64,000 nt of DNA from Nephrocerus scutellatus (lineage: Eukaryota; Arthropoda; Insecta; Diptera; Pipunculidae): contig OX352761.1 of assembly GCA_947095585.1 (NCBI GenBank), positions 64,370,882-64,434,881 on the forward strand. Direction: 5' to 3'. Below are positions 9,291 to 20,439 of this stretch, one piece after another. Each line of letters opens with the position of its first letter. The first letter of the stretch is position 1. Both the position numbers and the translations under genes were made by a program. Below the pieces are notes generated by a model. That model was not told the DNA's origin and did no database searches. It saw nothing but the letters and a program-made list of their open reading frames with translations.

Positions 9291-9428
9291 CACGGCAAAG
9301 TCTGAGCTCTGTGCTTTGTGAGCAGCGCTGTTCGCTGCCGTTGCGTCATTTGGTGGATGATTTTGCCACAAGACGAGCACGCAGTGTGTGTGTGTGTATC
9401 CCCGATTAGAGAATTTACAAGAAAAATT
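9291..9428. other. Short spacer with TG microsatellite
   Basis: GTGTGTGTGTGTGT around 9383-9397; no other feature seen. Confidence 0.4.
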
Positions 9429-10646
9429 TTAATTTTTATGGGTTGTTTTTTTGAAGCTTATTCCGTAAGTTAGAATAAACTTCGCACCCCCTCCAGGGAG
9501 CTGGGTGCCAAACCTTTCCGCATAAAATACAGAACAAAGAGTTCTTCGGAGACTCCTTTCCTGTGGCGCACTTACCAGGCTCATGCCCTTCTTGGCACTT
9601 AACGCACCTGTACTGCATGCTGCAGTTAGACGCAGCATGACCGAATCGCTGGCAGTTTCTACAATGTAGGACATCGCTGCGCTTAATCTTTTCCCAACCT
9701 AATTATGTGGGAGCCGATGGCACGTATGTCTCCAAGCATTTAACAATCCCTGTCTGCCGACAGCTGCACAGCTATTATAGGCAAAATTATATTTTCTCGT
9801 TTTGAACGAGTAATGGCATAACGGAAGGAACTTGCAAATTGCAAATTTTCAATTTGCAGTTCTTTCAATTCTTAGAGGACTTCCTCTGGAGTAAAGTCTA
9901 CGTTAAGTCCTTTTATTAAATACGTCTGTGTCTTTTCTTTTTTGTCCGTTTTTTTATTATATACCTTAGTTGAGTGCTTTATACGGTTCACCTGTTTGAT
10001 ATAATAAATTTTTTTTTCCTATTGCATGATCTAGTATTTTGGAGATGTCCCTCGAGTCTTCGTTGAAAAAGGTAATCGGCGGCATGCTTCGTCTTTCTTC
10101 TGGTGATGCCCCCATGTTGATTTTATCTCCCCCGCTACTGAAGTTTTTATTTGGTTCCTCCTCTTGTCGTGCAATTGAGTTGTTTTTTTTGAGTGGTTTA
10201 TTTGTTATCGTTCTCTTTTTTACGTTGATTTTTCTCTTCAATTCATTGATTAGTGAATTGGCGTCAGTTTGTTTTGATGTTGCTGGTGGTGTTAGTGCGC
10301 TGGTAGTGTGGTTTATTACTGCTGCTCTTGTTGCATTGTCCGTAGTCAGTGACTGAGATTCTTCAGCTGGGTTCTCTTCGGCAAGTATAGAGAACCTGTT
10401 GTCATTTCTCTTGGCTTGTGCTTCGTACGGCGGTGTTGGTGTTGCTGCTGCTCTATTACTAGATTTTTTTCTTTTAGTGGCTCTCTCCTCGTCGTCAGAA
10501 TGTTTTTCATCGAGCAAAATTTTCTTCAGCTTCTCATTTTCTCTCATAACTTTGTTGGGGCGTCTGTTAAGATTTTCGATCAACGAACGCGTCACTTAAT
10601 TCGGCGTTGTTGATCTCGTTGATGGTGCTGCTCTTTCTGTTGTCAT
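9429..10646 (-). pseudogene. ORF1 / Gag-like protein (copy 1)
   Basis: ATG at 10646-10644 (plus 'cat'), a stop after about 16 codons, then an open frame to 9966: charged coiled-coil-like N-terminus (LNRRPNKVMRENEKLKKILL), Lys/Arg/Ser/Thr-rich middle. After a degenerate stretch (9700-9960) come zinc knuckles: CRNCQRFGHAASNC, CVKCQEGHEPGKC and CILCGKVWHPAPWRGC (about 9665-9470). This triple-knuckle arrangement is typical of ORF1 of Jockey/LOA/I-type elements, which binds element RNA. Interrupted by at least one stop and two frameshifts. Confidence 0.8.
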
Positions 10647-11000
10647 GGTTTTTTTTTTGTTGTAATTTATTTTGTTTTTATGCAGCTCTCTGTGCGACAG
10701 ATCGCAAAAAATGCGATTCGCAGCTTGCAATTTAACTTTATTGTTCTTATTTTTGGTTGTTTTAAATATTACACAAATAAATAAACTTTTACAGGAAAAA
10801 AAATTTTTTTTTCTTAGGACGACATGAGTGTTGCCTAAGGCAATCTCGTAAATTACAAACTATACAAAAAATACTTAAATCACTGACGCTAAAATGCAAC
10901 ACAACAAAAGAAAAAACTCGCCTGGTCGTGAGAGAACACAAACGATCACTACAAACCGTATGTCTAATCGCCGTACTGAAACCACTCAGTCAACGATACA
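10647..11000. other. Probable 5' untranslated part of copy 1
   Basis: AT-rich, T-runs, no reading frame. Adjacent to the ORF1 start on the minus strand. The boundary with unrelated DNA is not visible. Confidence 0.35.
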
Positions 11001-11299
11001 TATTGCATGGTCAACTCACATAACTCATATATAACGTTGGCACCATGCAAGTGTACTCGGCCGAAATTCAGTGGGTGCGATGTTCAATCCGGCGACCGTA
11101 CCAATCAAATTATTATTTTTCTTTTTTCTCTGGGAAAAGGTTTGCTACCCGAACATTTAAAAAGAACAGTACTATATGAAGATATTAATATAATATTTCT
11201 TATATGTCAAAAAATTATATGAAGAAATCTATTATTTTTCCAAAAGGGTGGCTACAAAATTCCTAGGAAATACAACTAATCAGACACACTTATAGGCTA
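11001..11299. other. Unassigned spacer
   Basis: No motif, repeat or credible frame recognised; AT-rich. Confidence 0.4.
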
Positions 11300-11432
11300 A
11301 GAAAACACAATGCAAGTATAGTAGAACACACTGCGGTAGGCAGTAATATCTATTCGAGAGAGTAGAACATACTGCGGCAGGCAGTGATATCTACTCGAGA
11401 AGGAGAATACGCTGTGGTATACAGCAATTTTC
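11300..11432. repeat. Three ~45-bp tandem repeats
   Basis: Units beginning GAACACACTGCGGTAGGCAG, GAACATACTGCGGCAGGCAG and GAATACGCTGTGGTATACAG, each with ATCTA(T/C)TCGAGA or a decayed form of it. Function unknown. Confidence 0.75.
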
Positions 11433-11529
11433 CAAAAGGAAAGCTCCCCAGCTGACCGCTGTTCTATACGAACAACGAACAAAACGAATTAAGCAGTCAA
11501 GCAGTAGTGCTTAAGCTATTACACTCATT

Positions 11530-12160
11530 TTTGTCATTATCAATATAGCAAACTGCTAACGTCGTCTGACAAGGTAGTTTGCCATATTGCACCGAATCAA
11601 TTATTTAGCATTACCGTCGTATCACGCAGTGCTGATAATCGATTTGTAAGACACTGGCTGTCCGTACGCTCCCATCGTGGTAGCCATCCCCGCGGACCTA
11701 GCCTTTGAGTATTGCCAATACGGAAAACTACCAAGGTCGTGTGACAAGGAAATTTGCTATATTGTGCTGCGCCGTTCGCCTGAACGCTGCTCATGTGCTC
11801 CAGTCTCTGGTAACAACGAACCTGAGAGCAGAAGTTGCCCACCACCCCTTTTCCGAAGTCTAAGCAAACTACCAACGTCGTGTGACAAGGTAATAGCCTA
11901 GAACGCAAACAAGCCCCGCTGGTTTCCCCGCATGTCATGCTTATTATAAGTAAGAGTATTATAAGTATATGCATATGATAGTATTAAGGATATTAAATAA
12001 TAAATAAAGACCGATTATAATTAAATACCGAAAACAAAGAAATCTTTAATTTGTAACGAGGAAGCAGAAGGAGAACGAACCCTGGGTGACCGGCGAGCGT
12101 CACCCAAGTAAACACTGTTACAAGTTGGTTCTGGCATATATAAAGGCTGCATACGGTTCA
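11530..12160. repeat. Possible LTR fragment with internal ~150-bp repeats
   Basis: The block ACTACCAACGTCGTGTGACA (or variants) plus AGGTA(G/A)TTTGC occurs at about 11550, 11728 and 11868. Downstream are AATAAATAAAG (about 12000), ATCTTTAATTTGTAACGAGG and an ACTGTTACA followed by AGTTGGTTCTGG. The composition is LTR-like (poly(A) signal, terminal TTACA), but no second copy or target duplication is seen. Low-confidence reading; reading frames here are short and meaningless. Confidence 0.3.
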
Positions 12161-12237
12161 TAAATATATTCAAAATTTTGTGAAAATGTTGGGAAATTAT
12201 GTACATATTTTGTTGCAGGTGATGAAAAAAAAAGAGA

Positions 12238-12829
12238 TGTAAAAATCTACGGGATTCTTATATGAAATATTTGAGAGGTGAAAAAACTAAAACTGGACAA
12301 GAAACGAAAATTTTCGACCGATATAAAATGTGGCCTTGGGCCGAACAAATTTTTTCGAACTTTTTTGTTATTTGCCAAAACACATTCCAATATTTTGTCA
12401 GAACAACGCCAACCAGCTTCCCATATAACTGAAGAAGAAAATGATCCTGAAAAATCTTCTCAGCAAATTGACAAAAGTTAATGTGCTGAGAACATTAATC
12501 CACTTAACGTAACCTACAGACATAATGATAGTAAGCCGCACAAAAGAAGTCGCCAACTTGAACAATCATCTGTAGGTCAAGTTATATCTTTTTTTTAAAA
12601 CAAATCAAGTGAATCGTCAGCAACTGATGAAATTGACGCCATATTAAAAGGAATGCAAAAACTGTGAAAAAAATTTCAAAACGTAGGCAAGCAAGTGTCA
12701 AATTAAAAATTGCAAAATTACTTATGGAAGAGGAATTAGCGCAACAAGAAGAAGAAGAAGAAGAGCATAGAAAGAGAATAACATCAAAACCAGCTCTAGC
12801 TTGGTATACAAATGTTCGTCCCAAATAAA
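12238..12829 (+). pseudogene. MADF-BESS protein of a Harbinger element
   Basis: The frame from 12238 gives LRDSYMKYLRGEKTKTGQ and RYKMWPWAEQI, the conserved centre of MADF domains (W-P-W-A aromatic core). An AG acceptor (TTTTGTTGCAG, ending about 12218) just upstream suggests the start of an internal exon. After several stops, about 12630-12826 reads DEIDAILKGMQK, KIAKLLMEEEL and a Glu run, then ends NVRPK-stop: the leucine-rich BESS-like C-terminus. Family knowledge: such proteins help the Harbinger transposase enter the nucleus and bind the ends. Broken by stops at about 12433 and 12665. Confidence 0.65.
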
Positions 12830-12928
12830 CAATAAAAATAAAAATAAACAAAATATATGTATATATGTATGTTTTTGTTATTAAATAACAAATGATTACC
12901 AATTATTTATGGAAGGTTGTTTACTCTT

Positions 12929-13291
12929 TTAATTACTAAGAGTAACTGCTAGTCTTTCAGCTGGTTCTATGGGTCTTCTGCAATGTGTATACTTTTTTGA
13001 AATATCTTTTTTTATGTGATCCAATATTTCGTCAAAACATTCAACAGTTATTCTAAAATATATTAAAAATCGCTCTTTATCCTCCCTTAAATGTTGGAAA
13101 ATCATTTTAAATTCTCCTTTCTGTTCTCGTTCCAAGTTGATTTCGTGAACCCAAATTCTTTTTTTCCTGAAAAAAATAAGTAAATATACTCGAACTATAT
13201 TGAATGTTGGTCAAAAACATTTACCTTTTTGCCGTTTTTCATCCTCGTCCGCTAACAAAGCAGGGAGCAACGCTGTTTCCTCCGTATCCAT
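12929..13291 (-). pseudogene. HARBI-type transposase N-terminal fragment
   Basis: Minus strand: possible first exon from ATG at 13291 (MDTEETALLPALLADEDEKR), a GT donor at about 13224 and an AG acceptor (TTTTTTTCAG, about 13168) flanking a ~60-bp AT-rich intron, then KKRIWVHEINLEREQKGEF, HLREDKERFLIYFRI and EPAERLAVTL. These are the N-terminal landmarks of Harbinger transposases. The splice as drawn leaves the frame off by one base, and the frame ends at a stop after AVTLSN, before the DDE catalytic domain. Therefore a relic. Confidence 0.72.
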
Positions 13292-13300
13292 CGATGAAAA

Positions 13301-13755
13301 AATATGAGCTACCTTAATAACATTGACTTTGATCTGTTTCTTTTTTCACTTTGTTCGACTTTTTCCGCAGCCGCTGCTGCTGTAGTGTGCCCCCATCAGG
13401 CGGCCTAGTATCCGTGCCATCTTCGGCAATCGGTGCCGCCGCCGCAGCCGCTACAGTTTGCTCGGGCCTTAATGCGATGCGTAATGTCGTATCTAAGGTG
13501 TAGTAATAAGATATGCACTCGAACCAATAAGGACACAGGAAAATGTAGCAGCGTATAGATTATCTGTACTGTTTGTTTTGAAGTACGCGACGCGAGGTCG
13601 ACATTGACGCGATGTCAATAACCCCATATATTAAAAAACAAACTAAATGCCTAAAAGAGAAGTGAAGTGTCCTAATCAGGTACCGATCGGCGCGACCAGA
13701 GAATGGAGTTTGAAGAAAATTTGATTAACAAAGTGCATTGAAATATAAGCAAAAC
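13301..13755. other. Unassigned, GC-richer patch
   Basis: Contains a GCC/GCTGCTG-rich stretch (13360-13450) that could encode an Ala-rich segment in several frames; no domain recognised. Confidence 0.35.
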
Positions 13756-13799
13756 GTTACTAGCAACATGCAACGCGCACATGCAAGACGCAATATGCC

Positions 13800-13905
13800 A
13801 AATAAAACATGCAACATGTCAGTATACTAAATGGACAATTCTCTCGCTCATGCACTATGCAACATGTCAGCACACTAATGGCACAGGTCTCATGCTCATG
13901 CCCTA
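13800..13905. repeat. Two ~50-bp diverged tandem units
   Basis: ATGCAACATGTCAGTATACTA...CTCATGCACT is followed by ATGCAACATGTCAGCACACTA...CTCATGCCCT. Confidence 0.6.
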
Positions 13906-14184
13906 TGTAAATTTAGGTATACTAAAACTGATGTCATTACGAATAAATAGAATAACCCCACGATGTGGAACCAAACAGTCGACACGAGCATACCCCGGAC
14001 AATGAAAATCATTTGGGGTACCCATATAAGAGGCCTGCGTTTCATATAAACTTAGAACCGCAGGTTTATTCGCGTCAAAATGTGCTACGATCGAGTTGAA
14101 ATTACTTTTAATGCCACGAATATTTGTAAAATGAATTTCAAAATATGAATTCATTTCACAATGTGAAAATACCGAACCCGGCAA
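13903..14184 (-). pseudogene. Non-LTR endonuclease N-terminal fragment
   Basis: A 93-codon minus-strand frame. It contains FTNIRGIKSNFNSIVAHF and PAVLSLYETQ, the first conserved blocks (N and E-T-Q) of AP-type endonucleases of CR1/L2/Jockey-like elements, then a G-Y and R-N-D-I-S segment. It is related to, but distinct from, the K family endonuclease at 34682-33978 (NIRGLRTNFFAVF, ILALCETQ). Truncated on its C-terminal side at about 13903. Confidence 0.7.
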
Positions 14185-14930
14185 AGATGGTGAAAATAAA
14201 TGAAAAATTAGTATAGAATAAAATAAAAAATTTAAAATATTAAAAATAACAACAAAACTAAGAAGAATTTCTAAAAAACCAACCTCTCAACAGAGACACG
14301 TAACTGATTCGTATGTAGTACTAGGCCTTACAAACGGAAAAGGAACGCACAACTACTGACTCGAAAGTCTATAAAAAAATTCAGCTTCAGAAAAACTACT
14401 CAAATAAAATTAATTTTTTTAAAAATTTGAAAAACTAAAATGAAAATATTTTTTTCCTCACTGATTGCTGATAGTTTGTGACAGTGCAGCTTACTACGGA
14501 CTCGCTGACTAACTGACAAAATGTCCTCTTTTGCTTGCCAAGGGAGGTTTTTTTTAGAATGTTGAGAAAGTAGATAACTTTCTTTATGAATCAGAGCTGT
14601 GTTCGGTCTTGTCTAATATCAATATATAACGTTTCGAAGATATCCAAATCAAGCCAAATTCATAAATAAAAAAAAGTATTCTTGCAAATATTCTTGCCAA
14701 TTTTCTTAGAGATGTTAGTTGAAAAAAAAAAACACCAAAATTTAAAACTTTCCAACACAACAATAAACACTGAAGGATATAACACACAACTTGAAATAGA
14801 ATAAAATAACTTAATTTTTTATTAAAATGAAAAAGAAAAAAAGAATATTTTTTCAATTAATTCAAATTAAATTTATTATTATTTATTTTTGGGAAACATT
14901 TTTTGCTTGCGTATGCCTCAAACTCAGCCT
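14185..14930. other. AT-rich unassigned DNA
   Basis: Long A and T runs; no convincing coding frame on either strand. Confidence 0.45.
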
Positions 14931-14959
14931 CGGATACACTGATGAACGGCGACAACCAC

Positions 14960-15690
14960 GGCAACGAAAACGGCTAAACGATTTAAGAATTTTCTCATGG
15001 AACGTACGCTTACTGTATAGAGCTCGAGCTGCACAGCAGCTTGCCGATACCCTGTCTTAATATAAGGCTGACATAACAGCAATCCAGGAGATGTGGTGGA
15101 CGGGGAATGGTGCCTTACAAAAATCAGAATATGGCATATATTACAGCTGTCATGCTGTCGCGTGCGGGGCAAATTTAAAAACATAATCCTCATAAACGTT
15201 CACTCACCTACAGAGGATTCCCCAGAAGATGAAAAAAAAGAATTCTTTGAATCAGTCGAACGGGAACTCCATGCCTGCCCTCAGTATGATGTAAAAAAAT
15301 TACAATGGACAACGAGGACACAGAGATGGCAGCAAGCAATAATTTGGTCGTTGCGAGTACAAGGTTTGCGCGTAAAAATAACCACAAAGCCACCTTGGTA
15401 TCTCCTGATGGAGCCACTCGCAACCAGATAGACCACGTGTTTATAGACCGCCGCCACAACCCGAACCTGATGACGGTGCGAACGAGGTGCCAACGTCGAC
15501 TCGGACCACTATCTTGTTGGTATGGTGCTCCGAGCGCTGATTGTATCATCACGAAAGACTGCATCCGCGAATCAGATTCGAGTCAATACGGCTGTCCTTT
15601 GCAACGAAGAGACCAGAAACAACTACGGTCAAGCGACAGGACTCGCCCTAAATGCTGGGAGAGTAAGTCCTGGGGCTGAGATGTCAGGCG
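14960..15690 (+). pseudogene. RTE endonuclease
   Basis: In pieces: LRIFSWNVRLLYRARAAQQL (the N block, about 14980-15040), DITAIQEMWWTG (the catalytic E block), then FKNIILINVHSPTEDSPED (about 15170-15225), ASTRFARKNNHKATLVSPDG and TRNQIDHVFIDRRH (D-H block, about 15415-15455). Several frame changes separate them. AP-type endonuclease nicks the target for RT priming. Not functional as read. Confidence 0.8.
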
Positions 15691-16247
15691 TGGAAGAGAA
15701 ATGGACGCGACTTAAAAATACTCCCATTAGTGCTACTGACTCCATCTTAAGCAGTAGTCGTAGAGATCGGAACGACTGGTTCGATAACGAATGTAAGCGA
15801 CCGACTGAACGTAAGAATATTGCGTACCGAGCAATGCAACAATCTCATAAAACGCGGGCACGCGAAGATGAATATAAAGAGCTCAGAAGATATGAAAGAA
15901 CAGTTCACCGGCGAAATAAAGCAGCCTGGGAGAAGAATCTCGTCCGTGAACTAGAACAGTACAGAAAGCAAGGACCGCACCAGTCGCGGAAGTTCTACCA
16001 AAGAGTCCGCGGTATGACGCAATATACACCGCGTTGCACATACTGCAAGGACAAAGAGGGTAATCTGATCGACGATCTTAAAGTCATCTTAGAGCGATGG
16101 GAAGAGCACTTTCATGAGTTGCTAAATGGCCAGCTAACTGACGAATTGGAGGCTCCACCAATGACCGAAGATCACACTATGCTGCCGCCATCAAGCATAG
16201 ACGAAGTTAGCAGAGCGATAAGTCGGCTCAAAAATAATAAGGCCTGA
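15690..16247 (+). pseudogene. RTE endonuclease-RT linker
   Basis: Open frame (within 15522-16247) with VEEKWTRLKN, RNDWFDNECK, RERTVHRRNKAAWEK-like and FYQRVRGMTQYTPRCTYCKDKEGNLI segments, then LERWEEHFHELLNG and a region leading to RAISRLKNNKA, where it meets a TGA. After the stop, SDAIPAELI continues in the same frame: the first RT block. So a single nonsense codon separates linker and RT here. Confidence 0.75.
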
Positions 16248-16559
16248 TCTGATGCGATCCCAGCAGAACTGATAAATATAGGAGGCCCCACATTACACCA
16301 AGCAATTCATGAAATAATAGTGCAAGTATGGGAGGAAGAAGCCATGCCGGAAGACTAGCGAAGAGGCTTTGCATCAGCTAGATAGCATTCAAACCCGCGC
16401 GATAAAACTTATCGGTGACGCAAATATAGCGAAATCAAAGGATCATAGGTCCATACCATTGTGGCTTCATCCCAGGCAAATCAACAACTGATCAGATGTA
16501 CACCCTTAGGCAGGTGATGGAATAATGTCTAGAGTTTTAAAACTCACTACACCATCTTT

Positions 16560-17012
16560 TTATAGACTTTAAAGCCTATGCAGACGATATTGACATGTAC
16601 AAGAATCTTTCATCCCGATCGAGCAGGCGGCACGAAATCTGGGGCTGCACATAAATGAGAGCAAAACAAAGTACATGGTGGCCACGTCTGCGAGTAGAAG
16701 ATTCAACATTGGTCCCTCAATTCAATTCAAATAGTAGAGCGCGAATTTGAAGTAGTGCAATCCTTAAACGATCTCGGGTCAACTGTAGCAGCTAGCTCGC
16801 ATGAGGGACGAGGATCCTGCTCGGAAAGTCCTTTGCGGTAGGATTTATGGGACACGACAGCGAGGCCGGCCAAAACTACGCTGGAAGGATGGCGTAGACC
16901 AGGACTCCAGAGCTTAGGGATGCCAAACTGGATGACATCGGTTCGAAATCGGGACCGGTGGAAAGACTTTTTGCGGAAGGCCAGGACCGGACCCCGGTTG
17001 TATGATGATGAT
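16560..17012 (+). pseudogene. RTE C-terminal remnant
   Basis: Contains a decayed AYADDID box (about 16575), NLGLHINESKTKYMVATSAS (RT thumb), then after another deletion GRIYGTRQRGRPKLRWKDGV and ALGMPNWMTSVRNRDRWKDF, the usual C-terminus, and a TGATGATGAT end. Confidence 0.75.
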
Positions 17013-17019
17013 ATAAAAA

Positions 17020-17150
17020 CTAGCCGCCCCGGTTGCTACGCTACCCGCACACATCACCCCTCACCTTTCTATTACTACCTCAGTGACTGATATTGTTGGT
17101 GATTTTTAGTTTTATTATTGTTTCGTTAATAAAAAAAAAAAGTAAAAAAT
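17020..17150 (-). mobile_element. Helitron-like 3' end, minus orientation
   Basis: CTAG at 17020-17023, read on the minus strand after a CGGG(T)...CCGGGG imperfect hairpin, with the GCTACCCGCACACAT block shared with 6699-6740. It lies 8 bp after the RTE 3' end. The opposite end is not identified. Confidence 0.45.
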
Positions 17151-17594
17151 GTTATGTTTATTACGCATTTTCTGGAGAAAATTGACCTCAAAGTTAACGT
17201 TAATATGGATCAGGGTACTCCAAAGCAAGCTTTTTCTTAAATCCCATTGTCAACATTGGAGATAGACACTTACTGTAGAACGATTTTTTCTTAGAATATA
17301 CCCAAGAATCATTTCCCAAATTATCTTTGACGAATTAGGGGACACCCTGTATATACGATCACAAATACCTGTACACATGGTAGTTAGTCAAACATATATT
17401 AAAAATGAGCTAGCCGTGAGACATATCGCAAGCAAAAACAAATTTTTCCGAAATTATTAAAAAAAAAAAAACAAATATAATTGAATTGAAGACGATTCCA
17501 AATAAACTAGAAACAATAATAAAATAAAGTGCAAACGTTTTTTAAAAGAACAATAAACAACACAAAAAATAATAATAAAATAAAATAAAAAAAA

Positions 17595-18660
17595 CAACAA
17601 AATGCTACTGACCTCTCCTACGGAGGGAGGAGAGTCACTACCGACGCCTAGGTACGAGTATATACCAAAGCGTCAATAAGATGATGACATCGAACTAATA
17701 GGTAATTTAAAAAAAAATTGAACAACTTGAAGAAAAAATAAAACAACAAGAGTTAGTGAAATCACCGCAGCGAAAGAGAAAAAGTGACACACAAACAACC
17801 TAAATTTAAAAGAAAAACCAATAACAAGTGCCAATTGTGTAAATCGCTTCGATGTACTTAGCGAAAATGAAAAAACGGGCAACAACGAATTTCTACTGTT
17901 ATCAATAGCAGCAAAAAACATTATTGCGGAAATCAAAAAGAAAAACACCAACAAAAATAATGACACAGTATTTACAACAAATACCGAAAGAACATCAGAG
18001 AAAAACAGCAGTGGAGCAAAAACAATATTAAAGGAGGCAGGGAGAGAATTCTTCACGTATACACATAAGAACCAAAATTCATACACCACTGGGCCGAACC
18101 CCGGAAGAAATACTGCCTGAACTGCAGAAAATATAAACTGTAAACGTGAAAACGTTACTTTGCCACTAATCGTGGTGCAGATATCCCCAGACAGCACGGT
18201 AGATAATTTAAGAATGTTAGGTATGTCGGTGGCCACGTATTGACCTGTGAAAAAATTAGACGAAGTGATGTGCTGCAATGTCATCGATGTCAGAGTTTCA
18301 GACAGACTTCAGAATTGAAACAGGGCGTTTAGGCACGTTAAGTGTCAAGCACTGCACAGTCCGGAAGAGTGCACGGTAAAAAAAGATGCAAGCAAAGAGG
18401 AGCTGTGTTCTGCGTGCTTTGCGGAAAAGCAGGACACCCAGCTTCTTGGCGAGGTTGTGAGGTTTATAAAAACCTCATCGACCGTCTTCGAGACAAGAAG
18501 CGGGTGGCTAACTAAAATGCCACTCAAAAGACTAATTATATAGAAAACTTCGTAAAAACGGGAGTTTCATTTGCCGACATAGCACGAAATAACATTGGCA
18601 CACGTATGGTTTCGAATTCTTCAAATGAAAGTTTGGAGAATACATTAAACACTCTTGCCA
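17595..18660 (+). pseudogene. ORF1 / Gag-like relic (copy 2)
   Basis: ATG at 17602 opens MLLTSPTEGGESLPTPRYEY, soon stopped. Shifted frames give IEQLEEKIKQQELV (coiled-coil-like), NRFDVLSENEKTGN, NVTLPLIVVQISPD, KIRRSDVLQCHRCQ and the knuckle pieces HVKCQALHSPEEC and CVLCGKAGHPASWRGC (up to about 18465). The last differs from copy 1 (CILCGKVWHPAPWRGC) at a few residues only, which ties the two copies together. Non-coding now. Confidence 0.72.
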
Positions 18661-18899
18661 AAGATATAGCAGATCAAAAGTGCAGTTAAACACCATATTG
18701 AATATGCTACATCGTCTTTTGAATGTCTGAACTTAAATACAGAGCACTCAGAATAGCTGCTTTAAATGTCCATAATCTCGGTATCCAGAAGTGGCGACTT
18801 ACTGCGCTTTGTGGAACACCACAGTCCGGACATACTCCTTCTAAAATTGACAAAGCTTAACGCAAGACATAAAATAGAATTTAAAAACTACGACTTTAT

Positions 18900-20290
18900 A
18901 CGGAGTGTTATCTGAACCGTGAAATTCGTACGTTGCATAGGCACAAGAGTTTTCTGGTCACTCAGATCAACAGAATGCGGCGGTAGCTGTCTGGTGTTGT
19001 GGGCAATAGTAATCTAATGAGACTCCAGTCTCTCTTAAGAAATGTGAAAACTCTACTGGAACAACAATTTTGGAACAAGGTTAACAATTATTGGAAGCAC
19101 CGAGCAGAAAATATTATAAAGTCTGACTCAAGGAACATTTTTCCGAAAATAAATCGACTTTATAAGCCCCGTAAAATTATTACTGTGCCAGAATTGAAGA
19201 TACCAATTTCTTCAGGACATCTCATTTCTTGAGCGGGAATTGATAGCAGAACCAATCGTCAAAAACTTCTTCATTGTTGACGAGGGTGTCGAGAAGCTTA
19301 ATCTAATTGGATCGCATTTTGAAACGGTGCACCAAATAGGAGACCTCCCAAGTAGTTCTGTGGATATGCTGAACGGTAATTGTACGGATTTCATAATCTT
19401 CGCAATTACTCGCAAGCTAAAGTGTGTTTCACAGATGACATGAAGGCGGACGAACCAACGCAAGACCAAACAAACAACTACTTCTCGACGAAGACTGAAC
19501 TCACTGACCTCAGTGAAACTTTCACGAAACTGAAAAGCAAGCCCTAGTATAGATAACATTCCCAATATCGTGCTAAAATGCCTTTCGGTCTATTATGCGG
19601 AAATACTGCATAATTTTTAATAACTTGCTCAATAATTACTACTTTCTGAGTGGTTGGAGAACATCGAAGGTTTTTCGCTTAATAAAGAAAAGAAAGATCC
19701 TTCTGATCCTACGAACTATAGGCCAATCAATCTCTTGCCTAAAATCGGGAAAGTTTTAGAAGTTGTTATTAGCAAGTCAATTTTGAACGTATGCGACGAA
19801 ACAGAGATCATACCGCGGAACCAATTTGGGTTCAAACAAAACTACTCGACAGTACACGCTGTGACCAAATTGATTTCAGATGTCAACTGGCGTCTGAATG
19901 ATAAGAGGATACGGCTGCCTGTCTAGTGGATCTCGAAAAAGGTTTTGCCACGGTATAGACCGACGCGTTAATTTATAAAATTATAATTATATTATTATTA
20001 TTTCCACATCATTTAGTAAAAATGATTATATCCATTACATACGGCAAGACATTTGTTGTAACAGATAAACACGACAGTTAGGGTTTTCAATATCGCTAAT
20101 GATCTTCCACAGGGGACACTTTTGTTTATTATATTTATTTATATCCGAAGTGCTGAAGGATATGGATGCGTCCCTTGGCTTATGCTGACGACATTATAAT
20201 ATACGTGCATGGCTCGAGAGTCGAGTAAATTCAAAGAAATTTGCAAACCAAAATCGATGAATTTCGGGCATTCTGCGAAACGTAGAAGCT
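18900..20290 (+). pseudogene. Reverse transcriptase relic (copy 2)
   Basis: Order of blocks: ECYLNREIRTLHRHKSFLVT (about 18906-18965), LRNVKTLLEQQF, SDSRNIFPKINRLYKPRK (19125-19175), then LNLIGSHFETVH, and DPSDPTNYRPINLLPKIGK (19688-19745), NQFGFKQNYSTVHAVTKLIS, and AYADDIIIYVHGSRVE (about 20183-20230) with intact DD. At least five frame breaks. The conserved catalytic aspartates survive only as isolated blocks. Confidence 0.78.
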
Positions 20291-20439
20291 TAAGATTAGC
20301 TATTCAAAATGCGAAGTTATACTGTTTCGCACCCCTCTAAAACGAGGAAATACCGACCTTCGACGCAATTGGAATAACTTGCAGATAACTTGTGCAAATG
20401 GCTTTCAAATTCCAACAAAGACGAAAGTGCGGTAATTAG

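Larger units (their letters stand above)
6955..10980 (-). mobile_element. LOA/Jockey-type non-LTR retrotransposon, copy 1
   Basis: Minus-strand relic with ORF1 (Gag-like, 10646-9430), a remnant endonuclease (about 8860-8600) and reverse transcriptase (about 8425-6955). The 3' end is lost. A stretch at 8870-9400 between ORF1 and ORF2 holds unrelated repeats. A second copy in plus orientation is at 17.4-20.85 kb, and the two share matching Gag zinc-knuckle, linker and RT segments. The GLQQGTVNSP RT signature is what I associate with the LOA (Bilbo-like) group, but the clade is not proven. Confidence 0.75.
12180..13300. mobile_element. PIF/Harbinger DNA transposon relic
   Basis: Two convergent gene remnants in the arrangement known for PIF/Harbinger elements: a MADF/BESS DNA-binding protein on the plus strand (12238-12826) and a HARBI-type transposase N-terminus on the minus strand (13291-12929). 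Terminal inverted repeats were not identified. The catalytic DDE part of the transposase is missing, so it is a deletion derivative. Confidence 0.7.
14935..17012 (+). mobile_element. RTE-type non-LTR retrotransposon, internally deleted
   Basis: Plus-strand relic: endonuclease (14960-15690), linker (15690-16247), a short stretch of the RT start (16248-16350), then loss of most of the RT, and a C-terminal remnant (16560-17000) ending in TGATGATGATAT. The (TGA)n-like 3' end and the closing GRPKLRWKDGV motif are typical of RTE elements. Confidence 0.8.

Noticed and set aside
10039..10599. Plus-strand hydrophobic frames (105 and 66 codons)
   Set aside because: Antisense shadow of the ORF1/Gag-like coding on the minus strand.
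15208..15564. Minus-strand 118-codon frame
   Set aside because: Antisense of the RTE endonuclease, whose conserved blocks are on the plus strand.
17673..18284. 203-codon minus-strand Phe/Val/Leu-rich frame
   Set aside because: Antisense of the Lys/Asn-rich ORF1 relic of LOA/Jockey-type copy 2; zinc-knuckle homology is on the plus strand.
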